Assembly: GCA_934644965.1 (NCBI GenBank)
Contig: CAKUDG010000020.1
Span: 1-64,000, forward strand
Direction of reading: 5' to 3'
Length of the DNA: 64,000 nucleotides
Source of the DNA: an uncultured Victivallales bacterium
Lineage (GTDB): Bacteria; Verrucomicrobiota; Lentisphaeria; Victivallales; UBA1829
How positions within the stretch are numbered: position 1 is the stretch's first letter; every line of letters begins with the position of its first letter. Below the pieces are notes generated by a model. That model did not search any database, was not told the DNA's origin, and saw only the letters and a program-made list of their open reading frames with translations. Positions 51,039 through 60,551 of the stretch are shown here, piece by piece. The translations under genes were made by a program, and so were the position numbers.

Positions 51039-52319
51039 TCAGTTGACGTAGAAAGAGGCTCCCGCCGCCTTGAAATCCTCAATGAACGAAGGATAAGTGA
51101 CGCCGATCGACTCCGCATCATTCACGAGAGTCGTTCCTTCATCGGAAGCGGCGAGTCCTGCAATGGCCATGGCCATGGCGATGCGGTGGTCTCCATAGCT
51201 TTCCAGATGCGCCGAATGGAGAACGCCCCCCGTAATGGCCATTCCGTCTTCAAATTCTTCGACGGCGATACCCATTTTTTCGAGTTCACGGCACATGCAG
51301 TAGATGCGGTCGGTCTCCTTCATGCGGGCCTGGGCGACGTTCCGGAAGAGACTGATCCCCTCGGCCGCGGCTGCAGCCACGGCCAGAATAGGCAAAAGAT
51401 CCGGCGTTGCATTCAGATCGAGCTCCACGGCATGGAGTTTCCGCGCGGGCTTCACGACTGCGGCATTCTCCAGAAGAGTGATTTCAGCGCCCATTTTTTC
51501 CAGATATTCCAGGATGGCCTTGTCCCCCTGAGTATCCGCGAAATCCAGGTTTTTGACGGTGAGTTCCTCCGCGCCTGCCAGCACACCCGCCACCAGCGGG
51601 AAGGCCGCGGAGGAGAAATCCCCCGGAATCCGCCGGGTGAACGCATGATAGGACTGTCCGCCGCGGATTTTGAAGCAACTCAGTCCGGGATCGTTTTCAA
51701 ATTCGATGTTCTGACTTCTGAGCCAGTCGAGCGTCATTTCCACATAAGGCTTTTCATGGAGATCGGTCACGCGGATGACAGTGTCCTCGGGACAGAGCGG
51801 AGCTGTGATCAGAAGTGCGGAAAGATACTGGGAGGATTTCCCGGAAACCACAGTCTCCCCACCCCGGATCGGCCCGCAGATGGAAAGCGGACATTTGAAA
51901 TTGCTCGATTCAGAACTGGCTCCCAGATTTTCAAGAGCTTTGAGAAGAGGCTCCATCTGACGAGTCCTGAGCGATTCATCTCCATCGAAAGCCACGGGAA
52001 AATCCGCCAGGGCGGCCAGAGCCGTGAAAAAGCGAAGAGAAGTGCCGGAATTCCCGAGAGATATCACGCCGGCAGGTTCCAGAAAATGTCCCCCGGTTCC
52101 GGAAATCTTCCAAATGGAATCGTCTCCACGCTTGACCCATGCACCGAGTGTGGAGGCGGCGGTAATGCCGGAAATGGTGTCCTCGGAAATCAGCGGAGCC
52201 TTGATGATCGAGGCCCCTTTCGCCACCGAGGCCAGCGCCACCGCTCGGAGTGTATGGGATTTGGATCCCGGAACGACCAGCGTTCCCGAAAGTTTCGATT
52301 GCGATACAGAGAGTTTCAT
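51039..52319 (-). CDS. aroA: 3-phosphoshikimate 1-carboxyvinyltransferase (EPSP synthase)
   Basis: The 426-residue length is standard for EPSP synthase, the sixth step of the shikimate pathway, joining PEP to shikimate-3-phosphate. Signatures: VPGSKSHTLRAVALA at the N terminus (usually SKS-x-T-x-R), SLGNSGTSLRFF (the LGNAGTA-type loop), RQMEPLLKALENLG, ARMKETDRI (KESDR-like) and YGDHRIAMAMAIAG. The loop LGNSGTS is closer to the class II (glyphosate-tolerant) type than LGNAGTA, which is inference. It lies 24 bp downstream of the CDF transporter gene on the same strand and is likely co-transcribed. Confidence 0.95.
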   Translation of the reverse strand: MKLSVSQSKLSGTLVVPGSKSHTLRAVALASVAKGASIIKAPLISEDTISGITAASTLGAWVKRGDDSIWKISGTGGHFLEPAGVISLGNSGTSLRFFTALAALADFPVAFDGDESLRTRQMEPLLKALENLGASSESSNFKCPLSICGPIRGGETVVSGKSSQYLSALLITAPLCPEDTVIRVTDLHEKPYVEMTLDWLRSQNIEFENDPGLSCFKIRGGQSYHAFTRRIPGDFSSAAFPLVAGVLAGAEELTVKNLDFADTQGDKAILEYLEKMGAEITLLENAAVVKPARKLHAVELDLNATPDLLPILAVAAAAAEGISLFRNVAQARMKETDRIYCMCRELEKMGIAVEEFEDGMAITGGVLHSAHLESYGDHRIAMAMAIAGLAASDEGTTLVNDAESIGVTYPSFIEDFKAAGASFYVN

Positions 52320-52343
52320 ATTGTCAGCACCTTTCGTGTTTTT

Positions 52344-53399
52344 CTAAGCCGTTTCCGGAGATTTTCTCTTTGCTTTCCTGGCGTCATCATCGTCCTCCTG
52401 ACTGCCGTTCCCGCCGTCGGCGGAGGAAGAAGCGGGGGAGAAAGAAAAGGCCGTACCCAACAAAGAGGAGGCGGCGGAAGAGGCCGCGCAGTTCTCCCCG
52501 CGTCGACCGGGTTCCAGATGGACCACCGCATCGGAAATATTCAGAGGAGAATCCAGGAGGGCGCGTTTCACTCTGTGCGAAATGGCATGGCCCTCCTCCA
52601 CGGTGATGGCAGGATCCACTTCCAGATGCAGGTCCGCCTGGAGGGTGGATCCCATCGCCCGCGCGCGGACGGCATGGAGGGAAAGAGCGCCGGGAACGGA
52701 AGCGGCAATTCCGCGGATCTTTTCCAGAGTCTCTCCGTCAACCGCATCCGAAAGCCCGGATAAGGCCCCGCGGACAATCGTCCAGGAGGAATGCAGAATG
52801 AAAACGGATACGATCAGCGCACCGATCCGGTCCACATAGTCCAGGGACGGAAAAAAAAACGAGACCGCAATCGCCGCCACCACCGGCACCGAACTGATCG
52901 CATCGCTCCGGTGATGCCAGGCATTCGCCTCCAGAGCGCTTGAGGAAATTCCCCGTGCTCTGGAAACCGTCCAGCGGTAAAGGATCTCCTTGGAGACCAC
53001 GGAAATCAGCGCCACGCAGAATGCCGCCAGCCCCGGACGGGCGGCGTGTTTTTCCATCAGAGAGGAAAGAGCTTCCCAGATGATGGACACTCCCACACCT
53101 CCCAGTGCCAGCCCGATCGCTGCGGTGATCATCGTCTCAATCTTCGCATGCCCGTAGGGATGGGACTGGTCCGGCGGAGCACTCCAGTATTTGACGCCGA
53201 CCACCACAGCCGCATCTGTCGCCAGATCCGACAGACTGTGAACCGCATCCGCCACAAGCGCCTGACTCGAACTGAGAATCCCCGCCGTAAACTTGAGCAC
53301 GGAAAGCAACAGACTCCACGCCAGTCCCACAAAGGTGACGAGGCGAATGCTCCGCACGTTTTCCGCCGGAGAGGTCTGTATTTTTGTTTCCATGTTCAT
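52344..53399 (-). CDS. Cation diffusion facilitator (CDF) transporter
   Basis: This 351-residue protein has six predicted membrane helices and the CDF transport site residues (ADAVHSLSDLATD in helix 2 and NAWHHRSDAISS in helix 5; HxxxD pairs). A cytosolic dimerisation domain follows (about 210-290, MGSTLQADLHLEVDPAITVEEGH). It exports divalent cations such as Zn2+, Mn2+ or Fe2+ by proton exchange. After the normal end comes a 55-residue Ser/Asp-rich low-complexity tail (SSSADGGNGSQEDDDD) not usual in the family. The start is ATG-Asn-Met-Glu; AGGA lies upstream. aroA follows 24 bp later. Confidence 0.9.
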   Translation of the reverse strand: MNMETKIQTSPAENVRSIRLVTFVGLAWSLLLSVLKFTAGILSSSQALVADAVHSLSDLATDAAVVVGVKYWSAPPDQSHPYGHAKIETMITAAIGLALGGVGVSIIWEALSSLMEKHAARPGLAAFCVALISVVSKEILYRWTVSRARGISSSALEANAWHHRSDAISSVPVVAAIAVSFFFPSLDYVDRIGALIVSVFILHSSWTIVRGALSGLSDAVDGETLEKIRGIAASVPGALSLHAVRARAMGSTLQADLHLEVDPAITVEEGHAISHRVKRALLDSPLNISDAVVHLEPGRRGENCAASSAASSLLGTAFSFSPASSSADGGNGSQEDDDDARKAKRKSPETA

Positions 53400-54325
53400 G
53401 TTCTTTTCATTCCTAAGGTCCTCAGGGGCCTGCCTCAAGTCAAGTTCGTTCTCTGAGCCGATTGATCCACCCGTTTTCCGTCACGGCGCCCGCCGCGCTC
53501 TCTGCGGAGCGGCGGAAGAGCTTTCGGGCGTCTCCAATCATCCAGGAATATGGATCTGTCTAGGTCCCAAGTACAGGCTTCTCTTCAAGACGAGTCCATT
53601 CTTGAATGGAAGACAAGCTGGAAACCGGTTCCCGAACTTTCTTCCGGGCATCCTCCCTTCCGGGGTGGGAACGTCATCTTATATAATGTATCTCCATCCC
53701 GGCGAAAATCATAGTCGGTAAAACAAAAAAACAGGGAAGATCCACCCGGGAAGGAGGAAAAGAAGGGGAAAGGAGTATTGGTGAATGCGGAGGTGACAGG
53801 GGGGGGTCAAGGAAGAAAGGGATGAAAGGATGGATTGCGGAATCCCGATGGGGGGTGGGAGCTCCGGCATACATCGGAATGTCTTTTTTTTCTGATTCTT
53901 TTTTCAATTTTTCTCTTCTCTGTTTTCTGCCGGCTCTTTCCAGACGGCCGCTCTTCGCCGGCGGATCCTTTTCCTGGCGGAAGACGCCCGGGAGCCCCCG
54001 ACAAAAGGGGAACATGCCCGGATCTGCGGAAAAACAAAACACAAATATGCACGGATACGTACGGATGCGCAGAGAGGCGGACATGGAAATGGGGAAAAGC
54101 TGAGAAGAGAGCGCTTCAGCCCCTCCCCTTCCGCGCCCTCCCCCCGCCCATGATGCCGGCGAACGCTTTTCCATAAAAAATTTGCAGAACAGAAAAAAGG
54201 TGATATTGTAAATTTATTGCAGCACAGAGATGCGAAGTATCCGCTTCATATGGCCTTCCGCCCGCGACCTTCACTGAAAGGAAGAAGGGATCGGCGAAAA
54301 ACGATATTGACGAAAGGGTGTTTCC
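53400..54325. other. Long intergenic region, possibly structured leader on the CDF side
   Basis: About 925 bp with no gene recognised. On the minus strand, the 280 bp before the CDF gene contain several G/C-rich stems (for example GCGCCCGCCGCGC against GCGGAGCGGCGG near 53480-53515, and a CTTGTCTTCCATTC/GAATGG stem near 53600) and a TATATAAGAT-like element near 53680. A metal riboswitch is conceivable but no known consensus was matched. The part 53720-54300 is purine rich without clear structure. Confidence 0.35.
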
Positions 54326-54973
54326 ATGAGTCCGGCAGAAAACCAGACGCCGCAACACGTTTCCGGGAGGAAACGATTCCTGCAGCTTTTCCTTGTTTTC
54401 AGCACAGCAGTGCTGTGTGCGGTCACTCCGCTCCGAGCGGGAGATGCGGGGAAGGATCAGCCACAGGTCCGTTTTGACGAAATCATCGAAAGAATTGCTT
54501 CGAAGTACACAGTGGACCCGCTTCTTGTGAAGGCCCTCATCTGGCGGGAAAGCCGCTTTCTTCCTCGCTCGAAAGGAGCGGCAGGAGAAATCGGGCTGAT
54601 GCAGATCAAAATGGCCGTGGTCAAAGACTGGGCGAAAGCCAAGGGGAAGGAAATTCCGAACGAAGAGGAAGTATTCGATCCTTATCTGAATATTGAAATC
54701 GGCACGTGGCATCTCTCCCGGGCACTGAAGAACTGGGAAGGGAATCCGGACTGTTACGCACTGGCGCTCTGCGAATACAATGCGGGGCGCACCCGCTTGC
54801 TCCGCTGGATCGCACATTATGACGGATCCTGCCTTCATACGGTGAAATATTCGGCTTCGGCGAAATATGTGCGGGACATTACGGATAAATTCATTGAATA
54901 TTCTCTGGACCACGCGCTTCTGGGCATGTTCGCCCTCCGCGATGAACCGCAGTTGTCCGGCGACGAAGGATGA
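54326..54973 (+). CDS. Lytic transglycosylase (SLT domain), secreted
   Basis: This 215-residue protein has a signal-anchor-like N terminus (RKRFLQLFLVFSTAVLCAVTPLRA, cleavage near residue 38) and an SLT lysozyme-like domain. The catalytic Glu is in ALIWRESRFLPRS near residue 73, followed by GEIGLMQIK and the family motif YNAGRTRLLRW with ALCEYNAG. It cleaves peptidoglycan between MurNAc and GlcNAc in the periplasm with anhydro-product formation. The C-terminal 35 residues (VRDITDKFIEYSLDHALLGMF) are an extra helical piece. AAAGGG lies before the ATG. Confidence 0.9.
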   Translation: MSPAENQTPQHVSGRKRFLQLFLVFSTAVLCAVTPLRAGDAGKDQPQVRFDEIIERIASKYTVDPLLVKALIWRESRFLPRSKGAAGEIGLMQIKMAVVKDWAKAKGKEIPNEEEVFDPYLNIEIGTWHLSRALKNWEGNPDCYALALCEYNAGRTRLLRWIAHYDGSCLHTVKYSASAKYVRDITDKFIEYSLDHALLGMFALRDEPQLSGDEG

Positions 54974-55011
54974 AAAGGACTCATCCCTTCTCCCCCGCTC
55001 CTTGCAAAAGA

Positions 55012-55046
55012 CTCCGGCGGATGCTATTGTACCATCCGCCGGGAGA
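55012..55046 (+). terminator. Hairpin between the transglycosylase and pfk genes
   Basis: CTCCGGCGGATG pairs with CATCCGCCGGGAG around a 9-base loop, followed by AAATCTTTTTC. It probably terminates the transglycosylase message and sits about 33 bp before the pfk start. Confidence 0.6.
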
Positions 55047-55078
55047 AATCTTTTTCATTCAATTTCAAGGGAACGAAA

Positions 55079-56374
55079 ATGCCAGTCGATTACCAGCTGT
55101 TTGAGATACCGAAACTCGGGGAACGCCGGATAGATTCCCCGCTTGCGGGGTCCACCCATATTCATTTTACCAATGAGGACGATGCCGTCCTTCTGCAGCG
55201 CCAGATCTCCGGAGTGAATCATGAACTGGAGCAGGACGGGAAAATCCACGCTTTTGAAAAAGCAGGGCCGAAGAAGAAAATTTTTCACGATCCTCGCTGG
55301 AGCAAAGCGGCGATTCTGACCGCGGGAGGACTCTGCCCCGGACTCAACAACGTCATCAAGGGCCTGACTCTGACACTGCGCCAGACCTACGGAGTTCCCC
55401 TGGTCTACGGAATCCCCTACGGATATGCGGGACTCAATCCCGCCAACGGATACCGTCCGATGATTCTCGATGAACAGAATGTGGACGACATTCATGAACA
55501 GGGGGGAACCATTCTGGGATCGTCACGCGGAGCCCAGGATCCCGGGACCATGCTCCAGACACTTGTCCGCATGGACATCAACATGCTCTTCTGCGTGGGT
55601 GGCGACGGCACGCTGCGTTCCGCTCACGCCATTTACGAGGAAGCCCGGAAGCTGGGGCTGAACATCAGCGTCGTCGGCATTCCGAAAACCATTGACAACG
55701 ACATCTGCTTCATGGACAAGACCTTCGGATTCGAGACCGCGGTTTATGCGACGAATTCGGTCATTACGGTCGCACACAACGAGGCCCGCGGGGCCATCAA
55801 CGGGATCGGACTCATCCATGTCATGGGTCGTGACAGCGGCTTCATCGCGGCGTATGCGAGTCTGGCAAACACTCACATCAATTTCTGTCTGGTTCCGGAG
55901 GAGAAGTTCACTCTGGAGGAAGGGGAGAATGCGCTTCTGCCCATTCTTTTCGACCGTCTCAACCGCCGGAAACACTCCGTCATCATCGTGGCGGAAGGCG
56001 CGGGCCAGGAACTTATCGGAGGAGAACGCCAGACCGACAAGTCCGGCAATCTCCTGAACAAAAACATCGGGCTCTTCCTGAAAGATAGAATACAGGAATA
56101 CGCCAGGAATCACAATGTCGAGGTCAACATCAAATACTTTGATCCGACCTATTCCATCCGCGGCGTCCCTGCGAACGGAACGGACGCGGTCTTCTGCTAT
56201 CTCCTTGCCCAGAACGCCGTGCACGCGGCAATGAACGGATGCACGGATGTCGTGATCGGCCACTGGAGCGACACATTCACGCATGTGCCGATTCCCCTTG
56301 CCGTCAGAGAACGAAAGAAAATCGATCCGGACGGCACCCTCTGGCGCAGCGTCCGGCTGAACACCTGGAGATGA
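55079..56374 (+). CDS. 6-phosphofructokinase, clade X-type (predicted ATP-dependent)
   Basis: This 431-residue enzyme of the group II PFK family phosphorylates fructose-6-phosphate. Motifs: TAGGLCPGLNNVIKGL, GYAGLNP, ILGSSRG, CVGGDGTLRSAHAI, the substrate site PKTIDNDI, MGRDSGFIAA and a C-terminal YFDPTYSIRG. PPi-using enzymes normally combine GGDD with PKTIDND; ATP enzymes combine GGDG with PGTIDND. Here GGDG and PKTIDND occur together, the combination of clade X ATP-PFKs. Donor choice is therefore inferred, not shown. An atypical N-terminal 65 residues precede the fold. AAGGGAACG lies before the start. Confidence 0.92.
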   Translation: MPVDYQLFEIPKLGERRIDSPLAGSTHIHFTNEDDAVLLQRQISGVNHELEQDGKIHAFEKAGPKKKIFHDPRWSKAAILTAGGLCPGLNNVIKGLTLTLRQTYGVPLVYGIPYGYAGLNPANGYRPMILDEQNVDDIHEQGGTILGSSRGAQDPGTMLQTLVRMDINMLFCVGGDGTLRSAHAIYEEARKLGLNISVVGIPKTIDNDICFMDKTFGFETAVYATNSVITVAHNEARGAINGIGLIHVMGRDSGFIAAYASLANTHINFCLVPEEKFTLEEGENALLPILFDRLNRRKHSVIIVAEGAGQELIGGERQTDKSGNLLNKNIGLFLKDRIQEYARNHNVEVNIKYFDPTYSIRGVPANGTDAVFCYLLAQNAVHAAMNGCTDVVIGHWSDTFTHVPIPLAVRERKKIDPDGTLWRSVRLNTWR

Positions 56375-56494
56375 TCCCCCCGGCACGGCGCGCATCCGTT
56401 CTTTTCTTCGGTCTCTTCCGTTTTCGATTTTTGTGCCCGTTCCGGCAGGGGAGCCCAGGTTCCCCGGGAAACCAATACAGGAAAGGATATGAAC

Positions 56495-57013
56495 ATGATT
56501 TCCAAAAAACTGGCGAAAGCCCTCAATGAACAGATGGTTTTTGAAATGTACTCCTCGTACATCTACCTGGCTCTTGCCGCTGCGCTCGAGAAGAACAAGA
56601 TGCCCGGAGCAGTCCACTGGATGCGCATGCAGGCCGACGAAGAACTCATTCATGCCAACATTTTCTTCAATTACCTGACCGATCAGAACGCGGAAATCGA
56701 ACTGGACGCGATTCCAAAACCCGCAATCAGCGCAAAGACTCCGCTGGAAATCTTTCAGGCGGCGCTGGGGCATGAGCGGCTCGTCAGCAGCCGGATCAGC
56801 AAACTGGCGGCGCAGGCCATGAAGGAAAACGATTTCTCCACCATGACCTTTCTCCACTTTTTCATTACGGAGCAGGTTCAGGAGGAACGCAGCGTCAGCA
56901 ACGTGATCGACAAACTGGAAATGGCGGGGAGCTCCCGCGAAGGACTGCTTTTCGTCGATGCGGAACTGGCTGCGCGGATCGCGCCGGTGGCGCCGCCCTC
57001 GGCAGTGAAGTGA
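56495..57013 (+). CDS. ftnA: Bacterial ferritin
   Basis: The 172-residue protein is a non-haem ferritin with a four-helix bundle. Ferroxidase ligands appear as NEQMVFEMYSSYIYLA (Glu), ADEELIHANIF (ExxH), ALGHERLVSSRI (Glu) and FFITEQVQEE (Glu/Gln). It stores Fe(III) in a 24-mer shell and limits Fenton chemistry. The start ATG-Ile-Ser is preferred over ATG 56489 because AGGAAAGGAT lies at good distance. The last 15 residues are Ala/Pro rich. Together with FeoB and the DtxR protein elsewhere in the window it shows active iron management. Confidence 0.93.
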   Translation: MISKKLAKALNEQMVFEMYSSYIYLALAAALEKNKMPGAVHWMRMQADEELIHANIFFNYLTDQNAEIELDAIPKPAISAKTPLEIFQAALGHERLVSSRISKLAAQAMKENDFSTMTFLHFFITEQVQEERSVSNVIDKLEMAGSSREGLLFVDAELAARIAPVAPPSAVK

Positions 57014-57087
57014 AACGGAGAAGACTCGGAGAACCGCTGCACGCGCATTTCCAGGAACAAGGAAGAGCAAAAGGAGACACCCTCATT

Positions 57088-57792
57088 ATGGCAGAACAAC
57101 AGCATTTGAACATACCGCCTGAAAATCATGTGCGCGTCCTGGACGGCCAGGGCTGGATCGGACTCATCGACCACCTCGGGACGGAAGCGACCATCGTCAA
57201 CGCGGCGCGCGTATCCTTCGGCAAACTCAAGAAGGAAATGGACGCACGGGACATCGCCCTGCTGCATTATCTGATTGAAAACCGTCATACCAGTCCGCTG
57301 GAGCACATTGTTTTCACATTCAGCGTTCACTGTCCCCTTTTCGTGCGCGGGCAGTGGCACCGGCACCGGACGTGGTCCTACAACGAAATTTCCCGCCGTT
57401 ATACGGAAATCGACCTGGAATTCTATACACCGGGAAAACTGCGCAGACAGGCGGAAAACAACCGTCAGGCTTCCGTGGAGAGTCCGGAATTTGAGGACGA
57501 GGCCCTGCGCGGACTCATCCGCCGCCAGAACACGGATTCCCTGGCACTCTACAACAAACTGCTCGACGCCGGAGTCTGCCGCGAACAGGCCCGCGGAGTG
57601 CTTCCACAGAACATGATGGTCACCTTCTGGGGGACGGTGGATCTGAACAATCTCCTGCATTTCCTGGAACTCCGGGACAGCGAACACGCACAATGGGAAA
57701 TCCGTCAGTACGCACAGGCGATCAAGAAACTCATCAAGCCGCTCATCCCGAATGCGGCAGCGTATTTTGAATCGAAAGGACAAATCTGGTAA
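57088..57792 (+). CDS. thyX: FAD-dependent thymidylate synthase ThyX
   Basis: This 234-residue flavoenzyme makes dTMP from dUMP with methylene-tetrahydrofolate and NADPH. The ThyX signature RHRx7S is seen as RHRTWSYNEIS (within WHRHRTWSYNEISRRYTE). Other conserved parts are NRHTSPLEHIVFTF, RGQWHR and PQNMMVTFWGTVDLNN. Tetrameric and cytosolic in the family. The start at 57088 has AGGAG upstream; an in-frame ATG at 57010 overlaps the ferritin stop but has no support. ThyX is common in anaerobes and endows growth without DHFR coupling. Confidence 0.95.
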   Translation: MAEQQHLNIPPENHVRVLDGQGWIGLIDHLGTEATIVNAARVSFGKLKKEMDARDIALLHYLIENRHTSPLEHIVFTFSVHCPLFVRGQWHRHRTWSYNEISRRYTEIDLEFYTPGKLRRQAENNRQASVESPEFEDEALRGLIRRQNTDSLALYNKLLDAGVCREQARGVLPQNMMVTFWGTVDLNNLLHFLELRDSEHAQWEIRQYAQAIKKLIKPLIPNAAAYFESKGQIW

Positions 57793-57798
57793 ATTCCC

Positions 57799-58908
57799 AT
57801 GAGCACAGCGTCAAACGTCTATTTCGGGTCTGTGGCCGTGACAAGACCGGAAGCGGCAGCCACTCTGCCGGCAAAGCTGAAACGGATCCTCGGAAAATTC
57901 GACTTGAAAAAACTCTGCGGAGAAGGCGACTATGTCCCGATCAAAATGCATCTCGGCGGAGGAAACGGATATACGACGATTCATCCGGTGCTGGTGAGAG
58001 TCGTTGTGGACGCCGTCCGGGAGGCGGGCGGGAAGCCGGTCGTCGTGGACGGCTATTTCGACACCATCGCCACAGCCTATCTCCGCGGCTACACCCAGGA
58101 AACGCTCGGCTGTCCCCTGATCTCCGCAGGCGGACTCTATGATTCCTACACCTTCCCGGAAAATATCGGCTACCGCAGTTATGACGTGGCTCAGATCTTC
58201 GGACTGATTTACGAATCCAAAGCCATGATCAATCTTTCCCATGTCAAGGGGCACGGCGTCTGCGGTTACGGAGGCGCCTGCAAGAACATCGCCATGGGCT
58301 GCGTCGATGCGAAAACCCGTTCCAAAATCCACAACCTCGAAGGCGGAATCGAATGGGACAAATCCAAATGCACCTTCTGCGGACGTTGCGAGAAGGCCTG
58401 CTCAGAAGACGCCATCACCGTGAATCCCGGAAAAAAGGAATTCGACCTGTTCTTCCATCACTGCCGTTACTGCCGCCACTGCATTCTGGCCTGTCCGAAC
58501 GGAGCGCTCACCATGAACGATGAAAAGGGGTTCCGGCATTTCCAGGAGGGAATGGCGCTCACAACCAAGGCAGTGCTCAAACACTTCGATCCGGAAAGAC
58601 TTCTGCATGTCAATGTGCTGACAAATCTCACCATGTTCTGCGACTGCTGGGGCATCACAACACCGAATCTGGTGCCGGACATCGGCATCACCGCTTCGCA
58701 TGACATCGTCGCGGTCGAACAGGCTTCCCTCGACCTCATCAAAACGGAAAACTTCATCGAGGGCAGTCTCATCGGCCGTGACAAAAAACTCGGAGAAGGC
58801 ACTCATCTCCTTGAAAAAGTCCACGGAAAAGATCCTTTCGTACAAGTCGACGCACTGGAACGGAACGGACTCGGATCCAGAACCTATCAGCTCCAGGAAG
58901 TCTACTGA
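57799..58908 (+). CDS. DUF362 domain protein with two [4Fe-4S] clusters
   Basis: This 369-residue protein has a DUF362 domain (about 1-190, GNGYTTIHPVLVRVVVDAVREAGGKPVVVD and NLSHVKGHGVCGYGGACKN) followed by a ferredoxin pair: CTFCGRCEKACSEDAI and CRYCRHCILACPNGAL. A helical end with FCDCWGITTPNLVPDIGI follows. Family members are found in anaerobes and are thought to serve in electron transfer or cofactor chemistry; no activity is established. It starts 6 bp after the thyX stop and is likely coupled to it, although the functions are not obviously linked. Confidence 0.9.
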   Translation: MSTASNVYFGSVAVTRPEAAATLPAKLKRILGKFDLKKLCGEGDYVPIKMHLGGGNGYTTIHPVLVRVVVDAVREAGGKPVVVDGYFDTIATAYLRGYTQETLGCPLISAGGLYDSYTFPENIGYRSYDVAQIFGLIYESKAMINLSHVKGHGVCGYGGACKNIAMGCVDAKTRSKIHNLEGGIEWDKSKCTFCGRCEKACSEDAITVNPGKKEFDLFFHHCRYCRHCILACPNGALTMNDEKGFRHFQEGMALTTKAVLKHFDPERLLHVNVLTNLTMFCDCWGITTPNLVPDIGITASHDIVAVEQASLDLIKTENFIEGSLIGRDKKLGEGTHLLEKVHGKDPFVQVDALERNGLGSRTYQLQEVY

Positions 58909-59307
58909 CACATGCTTTTCTCCCCTCAGAGGGGAAAACAACTCCGGGAATGCGCAGGAAGATTCTGCTGCATTCCCTTTTTTCTTTTCCACATGTTTTC
59001 TCTTTTTGCACGGCTTCTCTTTGCACGGCTTCTCTGCTTCTGCCGCGCTATCCCCTTCTCCCGGATTTTTCCCCCTCTTCCTCCCGAAGAGGAGGGGAGT
59101 GAGGGAAAAAGAGAAGCATTCCCCTTCCTCTTGCTCCATGGCGGAAGGAGGGGGGAGGCGACAGAGGAGAGATGGAGGAAAAAAACGCCTTCAGAAAAAA
59201 ATTGCCTGCAAGCAGAGGGAAAGGCTCTACGACTCCGGGCGGAGCGTGCTCTTTTTTTCAGAGCGTACTCCTTTTTTCAGAGCGCGCTTCTTTTTTCTTC
59301 GCCCTGC
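58909..59307. other. Intergenic region between convergent genes
   Basis: About 400 bp. It contains short direct repeats (GCACGGCTTCTCT twice near 59008-59038, TTTTTTCAGAGCG twice near 59258-59284) and a CCTCTTC/GAAGAGG dyad near 59077-59094. No gene is recognised. Confidence 0.45.
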
Positions 59308-60336
59308 TTATTTTTCGTAGGAGAGGAGGACTTTGGCCGTTTTTCCTGCGGCGAAAAGGGCATAGGCCTCGGGCGCGGAAGCGAAGGGGAGGACGTGGGA
59401 GACAAGATTTCCGGCGGGGAAACCATTGCGCACGGCTTCGAGCATGTTGCTGAATTCATGGAAATGATAGAACCAGGATCCGGTGGCCGAGATGTCGCGC
59501 CGGATGAAATCTTCACTGACGGAAAAGGGAACTTCTCCCTGTTCGCCGTTGAAAATCACCTGGCCTCCGGTACGGACGCAGCGGAAACACATTCTGGCGG
59601 TTTCGGGCCGGCCGGCGGCTTCAAAACAGACATCAGCGCCCTCGCCTCCGGTCCGGGCCCGGATTTCTTCTTCGAGATTGTCCCGGGAGGGATTGAGTGT
59701 CAGCCAGGCTCCGAGTGAACGGGCGATTTCCAGACGTTCCTCCGATCTGTCCACGGCAATGACTCTTCGCCCGGAATGACTTTGCAGCAGCACAGTTCCC
59801 AGCCCGATCGGACCGACCCCGAAAACAGCGAGGGTCAGATCCGGAGCGGACTGGAGAATTTTTCCGGCGCTGTGCCAGGGGACTCCCAGCCCGTCTCCCG
59901 AAATCAGCACGGCGCTTTTCCAGTCCAGCCAGTCCGGAAGCGGATGACAGGCGTTGGCGGCAATCCGGATGTATTCGCTGTGCATATTGTTGTAAAAACG
60001 GTAATGGTGACACCACGTGTATTCGCCTCTCCGGCAGAATTCGCAGCGGGAGCATCCGGCAATGGCGCTGAGCCCGACCCTCTGCCCGACTGCAGGAAAC
60101 GTCACATCCGCAGCGGCGGCACAGACCGTCCCGGCGGCCTCGTGCCCCGGATTGCCGGACTGTTTCATCTGTCCCACTTCCGAGCGGTAACAGCCCATCT
60201 CGCTCCCGCAGAGGGCGGACACGGCGGTTTTCACCAGTACTTCTCCAGGTCCCAGCTCCGGGAGATCTCTTTCAATGAATTCAATGCGTGAGCGCCCTGC
60301 GAAATACAGAGACTGCATTTTCTGTTTTCCGTCCAT
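59308..60336 (-). CDS. Zinc-binding alcohol dehydrogenase family protein
   Basis: The 342-residue protein is a medium-chain dehydrogenase. The catalytic zinc site begins ALCGSEMGCYR with GHEAAGTV, structural-zinc cysteines are CSRCEFCRRGEYTWC, and the cofactor motif is VFGVGPIGLGTVLLQ. Related enzymes oxidise polyols or threonine (sorbitol, galactitol or L-threonine dehydrogenases); the substrate here is unknown. It is the last gene in a loose minus-strand group with a prepilin-type protein, a sialidase-like protein and a Gfo/Idh enzyme. AAAGGA precedes the start; an internal ATG (MQSLYF) 18 bp later is possible. Confidence 0.88.
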   Translation of the reverse strand: MDGKQKMQSLYFAGRSRIEFIERDLPELGPGEVLVKTAVSALCGSEMGCYRSEVGQMKQSGNPGHEAAGTVCAAAADVTFPAVGQRVGLSAIAGCSRCEFCRRGEYTWCHHYRFYNNMHSEYIRIAANACHPLPDWLDWKSAVLISGDGLGVPWHSAGKILQSAPDLTLAVFGVGPIGLGTVLLQSHSGRRVIAVDRSEERLEIARSLGAWLTLNPSRDNLEEEIRARTGGEGADVCFEAAGRPETARMCFRCVRTGGQVIFNGEQGEVPFSVSEDFIRRDISATGSWFYHFHEFSNMLEAVRNGFPAGNLVSHVLPFASAPEAYALFAAGKTAKVLLSYEK

Positions 60337-60551
60337 TCTGTTTTTTCCTTTTCAGTACATTCCGTATCTTGTTCTTTTCGGGATTTCAGTCTTCTGCGTA
60401 TGTCTTCTCTTTCTCTCGGCTCTCCTTCCTTCTTCCGGCAAACCACTTTTTCTCTCTGATAACCGGATAAGAATGAAGCGGATTGATTTCCCGTTTTTCC
60501 CGGGGAAGGGCTCCTTCCCAGCAGGGAGGGGATGAGAACGGGAAACGCTCG

